This document shows positions 61,535 to 64,000 of a stretch of 64,000 nt of DNA, piece after piece. The notes under the pieces were generated by a model, which made no database searches, was not told the DNA's origin, and saw nothing but the letters and a program-made list of their open reading frames with translations. This DNA is from Paenibacillus phoenicis. Lineage in GTDB: Bacteria; Bacillota; Bacilli; Paenibacillales; Paenibacillaceae. The number at the start of each line of letters is the position of its first letter. Position 1 is the stretch's first letter. The stretch spans positions 3,447,501-3,511,500 of the forward strand of contig NZ_JAYERP010000001.1 of the NCBI RefSeq assembly GCF_034718895.1, in the 5' to 3' direction. The position numbers and the translations under genes were made by a program.

Positions 61535-63103
61535 ATGAGCACAACCGCAAAACTGGAAGCTTTCCGCAACGAACCGTTTACCGACTTTAGTCAGGAATCG
61601 GCCCGCCAGGCCATGGAAGCCGCGATTTCCCAAGTGAAATCGGAGCTGGGACGGGAGATTCCGCTGCAGATCGGCGGTGAGAAGATTTTTACGGAGGCCA
61701 AAATCCGTTCAATCAACCCCGGCAATCTCGATGAAACGATGGGTTGGGTCAGCAAAGCCGATCAGGAGCTGGCCGAGAAAGCGATGCAGGCTGCACTTAC
61801 GGCGTTTGAATCGTGGAAAAAGGTGCCGCCCCGCGAACGCGCACAGTACCTGCTGAAAGCCGCCAAGCTCATGACCGAACGGAAGCATGAGTTCTCCGCC
61901 CTGATGGTGCTCGAAGCCGGCAAGAACTACGCTGAAGCGGACGCCGATACGGCGGAGGCGATCGATTTTCTGAATTTTTACGCACGGGAAATGATCCGCC
62001 TGAGCGAGATCAACGAAACGATGCCGCTGACGCCAGTCCCGGGGGAGCAAAACCGGCTGACCTACATCCCGCTCGGCGTTGGTGTCATCATTCCGCCATG
62101 GAATTTCCCGCTGGCGATCTGCGTGGGCATGACCTCGGCGGCGATTGTGGCTGGCAACACCGTGCTGCTCAAGCCCGCCTCCAACACCCCGGTCATCGCC
62201 TACAAGTTCGCTGCGCTGATGGAGGAGGTTGACTTGCCGGCCGGAGTGCTGAACTTCATCCCCGGCAGCGGCTCTGAGGTTGGCGATTATCTGACCACGC
62301 ACCCGAAAACCCGGTTCATCAGCTTCACCGGCTCGAAGGAGGTCGGACTGCGCATCAGCAAGTTGGCAGCCGATACGGCACCCGGGCAGATCTGGATCAA
62401 GCGGCTGGTCGCCGAAATGGGCGGCAAGGACGGCATCGTCGTTGATGAAACTGCAGATCTGGATGCGGCTGCTCAGGCCATCGTGACCTCAGCTTTTGGG
62501 TTCCAGGGACAAAAATGCTCCGCCGGATCCCGCGCTTTCATCGTAGAGTCCGTCTACGACGAAGTGGTGGAGAAAGTCGTGTCTTTGACGAAGCAGCTGG
62601 AGATTGGCCTCCCCGAGCACAATAAAGCGGTTGGACCGGTGATCGACGAGGCTTCTTTCCGCAAAATCCTCGATTACATTGAGGTCGGCAAACAGGAAGG
62701 GCAGCTCCTTACCGGCGGACAGCAAGCCGAAGGCAACGGCTATTATATCGAACCCACCGTGTTCGCCGGCGTTGATGGGAAGGCGCGGATTATGCAGGAG
62801 GAGATTTTCGGGCCGGTGCTGGCGATCGGCAAAGCGAAGGATTGGCGCGAAGCGATCGCGTTGTACAACGATACTGAGTTTGGGCTGACGGGGTCGTTCT
62901 TTTCCCGGGATGAGGATCGCATCAGCGAAGCGCTGGAAACAATGCACTGCGGCAATCTGTACGTGAACCGCAAATGCACCGGGGCGTTGGTCGGCGCCCA
63001 CCCGTTTGGCGGCTTTAATATGTCGGGAACCGACTCGAAAGCCGGCGGCTATGACTACCTGCTGCTGTTCACCCAAGCCAAGCTGACTTCCCGGAAGCTG
63101 TAG
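61535..63103 (+). CDS. rocA: L-glutamate gamma-semialdehyde (P5C) dehydrogenase
   Basis: A 522-residue aldehyde dehydrogenase converting P5C/glutamate semialdehyde to glutamate with NAD+. The cofactor region is [20 protein letters not shown] with [45 protein letters not shown]; the catalytic Glu is in [15 protein letters not shown] and the catalytic Cys in [16 protein letters not shown]. The ending [23 protein letters not shown] is typical of RocA/PutC. It works with the upstream proline dehydrogenase; a glutamate dehydrogenase gene follows. Confidence 0.95.
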   Translation: MSTTAKLEAFRNEPFTDFSQESARQAMEAAISQVKSELGREIPLQIGGEKIFTEAKIRSINPGNLDETMGWVSKADQELAEKAMQAALTAFESWKKVPPRERAQYLLKAAKLMTERKHEFSALMVLEAGKNYAEADADTAEAIDFLNFYAREMIRLSEINETMPLTPVPGEQNRLTYIPLGVGVIIPPWNFPLAICVGMTSAAIVAGNTVLLKPASNTPVIAYKFAALMEEVDLPAGVLNFIPGSGSEVGDYLTTHPKTRFISFTGSKEVGLRISKLAADTAPGQIWIKRLVAEMGGKDGIVVDETADLDAAAQAIVTSAFGFQGQKCSAGSRAFIVESVYDEVVEKVVSLTKQLEIGLPEHNKAVGPVIDEASFRKILDYIEVGKQEGQLLTGGQQAEGNGYYIEPTVFAGVDGKARIMQEEIFGPVLAIGKAKDWREAIALYNDTEFGLTGSFFSRDEDRISEALETMHCGNLYVNRKCTGALVGAHPFGGFNMSGTDSKAGGYDYLLLFTQAKLTSRKL

Positions 63104-63129
63104 GCGATGCACGATTGCTGGATGCTCTT

Positions 63130-63201
63130 TTGCTCTCTTGTTCGCTTGCTCGCTTGGTTGTTTGGTCTCTTGCTCTCTAGCTCGTTTGGTCATTTGCTCG
63201 T
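63130..63201. repeat. Degenerate tandem repeat, 8-base unit TTGCTCGC
   Basis: Nine successive eight-base units, all variants of TTGCTCTC/TTGCTCGC/TTGGTCTC, in perfect eight-base register, starting 27 bases after the rocA stop. Confidence 0.85.
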
Positions 63202-63226
63202 TGATCGCGAGGCCGGTGCTCCCTGC

Positions 63227-63413
63227 TCTAACGCTGATACAGAACGCTATTGTTGCAAAAACGGCATGTCAAAAATTCTAACGACGCTGAGCCACGCTAT
63301 TTGGACAAAAACACCTCAATTCACCCGAAAAATGGTGAAATAAGCTCCGTGATCAGCGTTAGATTCGCAAATAGGCGATTTTTGCTGCAATAAGGTTTGT
63401 GGCAAGCGTTAGA
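63227..63413. repeat. Four-copy intergenic element G (motif TCTAACGCTGAT-N7-CTTATT)
   Basis: Four copies of TCTAACGCTGAT...(G/C)TTATT...CAAAAA: forward at 63227 and 63277, reverse ending at 63363 and 63413. Order + + - - with a pitch of 50 bases. This is the only element of the set in a gap between co-directional genes (rocA and the glutamate dehydrogenase gene). Confidence 0.8.
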
Positions 63414-63487
63414 GCTGCGGCAGCAACGTTAGAGCTACAGAAGCAAGCGTTAGAGCTACAGAAGCAAGCGTTAGAGCTGCGGCGGCG
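63404..63487. repeat. Tandem repeat, 21-base unit beginning AAGCGTTAGAGCT
   Basis: Four units of AAGCGTTAGAGCT followed by an eight-base GCGGCAGC/ACAGAAGC tail (the second unit is one base short). The unit contains the end of element G's motif in reverse (CGTTAGAG), so the array seems to have grown from the element's last copy. Confidence 0.85.
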
Positions 63488-63539
63488 AACTTAGCAAACT
63501 TCAAATATTTCTCCAATACGGACGGAAGAAGGGTAACCC

Positions 63540-64000
63540 ATGATTATGAACGGGAAACGAACACTTTCGGAAAATATGGACGTTTTGACCAGCACCCAAC
63601 AGGTCATTCGCATGGCGCTCCAGACGATGAACGAGCCGCCGGCGATGTTTGACCTGCTCAAGGAGCCGCTGCGGATGCTGACCGTACGGATTCCGGTGAA
63701 GATGGACGACGGCTCGGTCCAGGTCTTTACCGGTTACCGCGCTCAGCACAATGACGCGGTCGGGCCGACCAAAGGCGGCGTGCGGTTCCACCCCGACGTG
63801 ACGGCGGAGGAAGTGAAGGCCTTGTCGATGTGGATGAGCATCAAATGCGGCATCGTGTCGCTGCCCTACGGCGGCGGTAAAGGCGGAATCGCCTGCGACC
63901 CGCGGACGATGTCGATGCGCGAGCTGGAAGCCTTAAGCCGCGGGTACGTCCGGGCGATCAGCCAATTGGTTGGGCCGACCAAGGATATCCCGGCGCCTGA
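63540..64000 (+). CDS. Glutamate dehydrogenase, N-terminal part (cut by window edge)
   Basis: The first ~153 codons are present. The protein begins [20 protein letters not shown] and continues [60 protein letters not shown] and [13 protein letters not shown], the catalytic-lysine (GGGKGG) and substrate-binding regions of hexameric NAD-dependent GluDH of the RocG/GudB type. AAGGG lies six bases upstream of the ATG at 63540. It completes the route proline to glutamate to 2-oxoglutarate begun by the two preceding genes. Confidence 0.93.
   Translation, partial: MIMNGKRTLSENMDVLTSTQQVIRMALQTMNEPPAMFDLLKEPLRMLTVRIPVKMDDGSVQVFTGYRAQHNDAVGPTKGGVRFHPDVTAEEVKALSMWMSIKCGIVSLPYGGGKGGIACDPRTMSMRELEALSRGYVRAISQLVGPTKDIPAP

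Noticed and set aside
8150..63413. CRISPR array interpretation of the spaced repeats
   Set aside because: Only four copies per locus, mixed orientations, motifs of about 11-30 bases with divergent copies, and no cas genes in the window. The PD-(D/E)XK proteins here are not Cas4-like in context.
1..64000. tRNA, rRNA, riboswitch or transposase genes
   Set aside because: No cloverleaf-like sequences, rRNA segments, recognisable riboswitch cores or transposase translations were noticed when reading both strands; a dedicated covariance-model search would be decisive.

Overview
The window looks like chromosome of a spore-forming, plant-biomass-degrading member of the Paenibacillaceae (Paenibacillus or a close relative). 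Direct signs are strong GGAGG ribosome sites, many TTG/GTG starts, YesM/YesN-type two-component systems beside Lpl-type sugar transporters, a Spo0M gene, OhrR and MhqR regulons, and several xylan enzymes. No rRNA, tRNA, CRISPR array or complete insertion sequence was seen.

Layout. 1-8.1 kb: 5' end of a GH43 xylosidase, a flavin monooxygenase, a YesN/YesM pair and a divergent sugar ABC importer (binding protein and two permeases). 8.4-14.3 kb: GH8 reducing-end xylanase, a decayed PRD-regulator/SIS-protein chimera, then a gntR-uxuA-uxuB-deacetylase operon for glucuronate breakdown. 15.3-26.3 kb: an aldo/keto reductase, an aldouronate-type importer with a cytoplasmic GH10 xylanase, and a response regulator-kinase-response regulator set. 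Together these form one xylan/glucuronoxylan programme: uptake of short, glucuronate-decorated xylo-oligomers, cytoplasmic trimming (GH10, GH8, GH43) and mannonate-route uronate catabolism, with candidate CcpA (cre) sites at three promoters. GH67 alpha-glucuronidase, usual in such clusters, is not in the window.

26.4-29.8 kb is a quinone/electrophile-stress cluster (mhqD, mhqO, mhqN, mhqP, mhqR) with two nearly identical candidate operators. 30-37.6 kb holds assorted housekeeping genes (DinG-like helicase, FAD oxidoreductase, CutC, Spo0M, RlmN). 38-41.7 kb is a glycolipid-type operon whose glycosyltransferase is frameshifted by a 19-bp tandem duplication. 41.9-47.5 kb has a 5'-nucleotidase-like enzyme divergent from a phosphonate-type ABC importer. 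47.8-57.6 kb has two paralogous PD-(D/E)XK-like proteins, a gpx/ohrR pair, a broken MFS gene, a YgiB/YgiC/DUF350 membrane-stress-type operon and an IT-type transporter. 57.7-64 kb has an AT-rich secreted protein and a proline-to-glutamate-to-2-oxoglutarate route (regulator, proDH, P5C dehydrogenase, GluDH start).

The most unusual structure is a set of seven intergenic elements of about 185-195 bp. Each has four copies of a short motif at a pitch of about 50 bp. In five of them the order is two forward then two reverse copies with the same spacing, although the motif differs between elements. Six of the seven lie in gaps between convergent genes, and two lie immediately 3' of the two nuclease-like paralogs.
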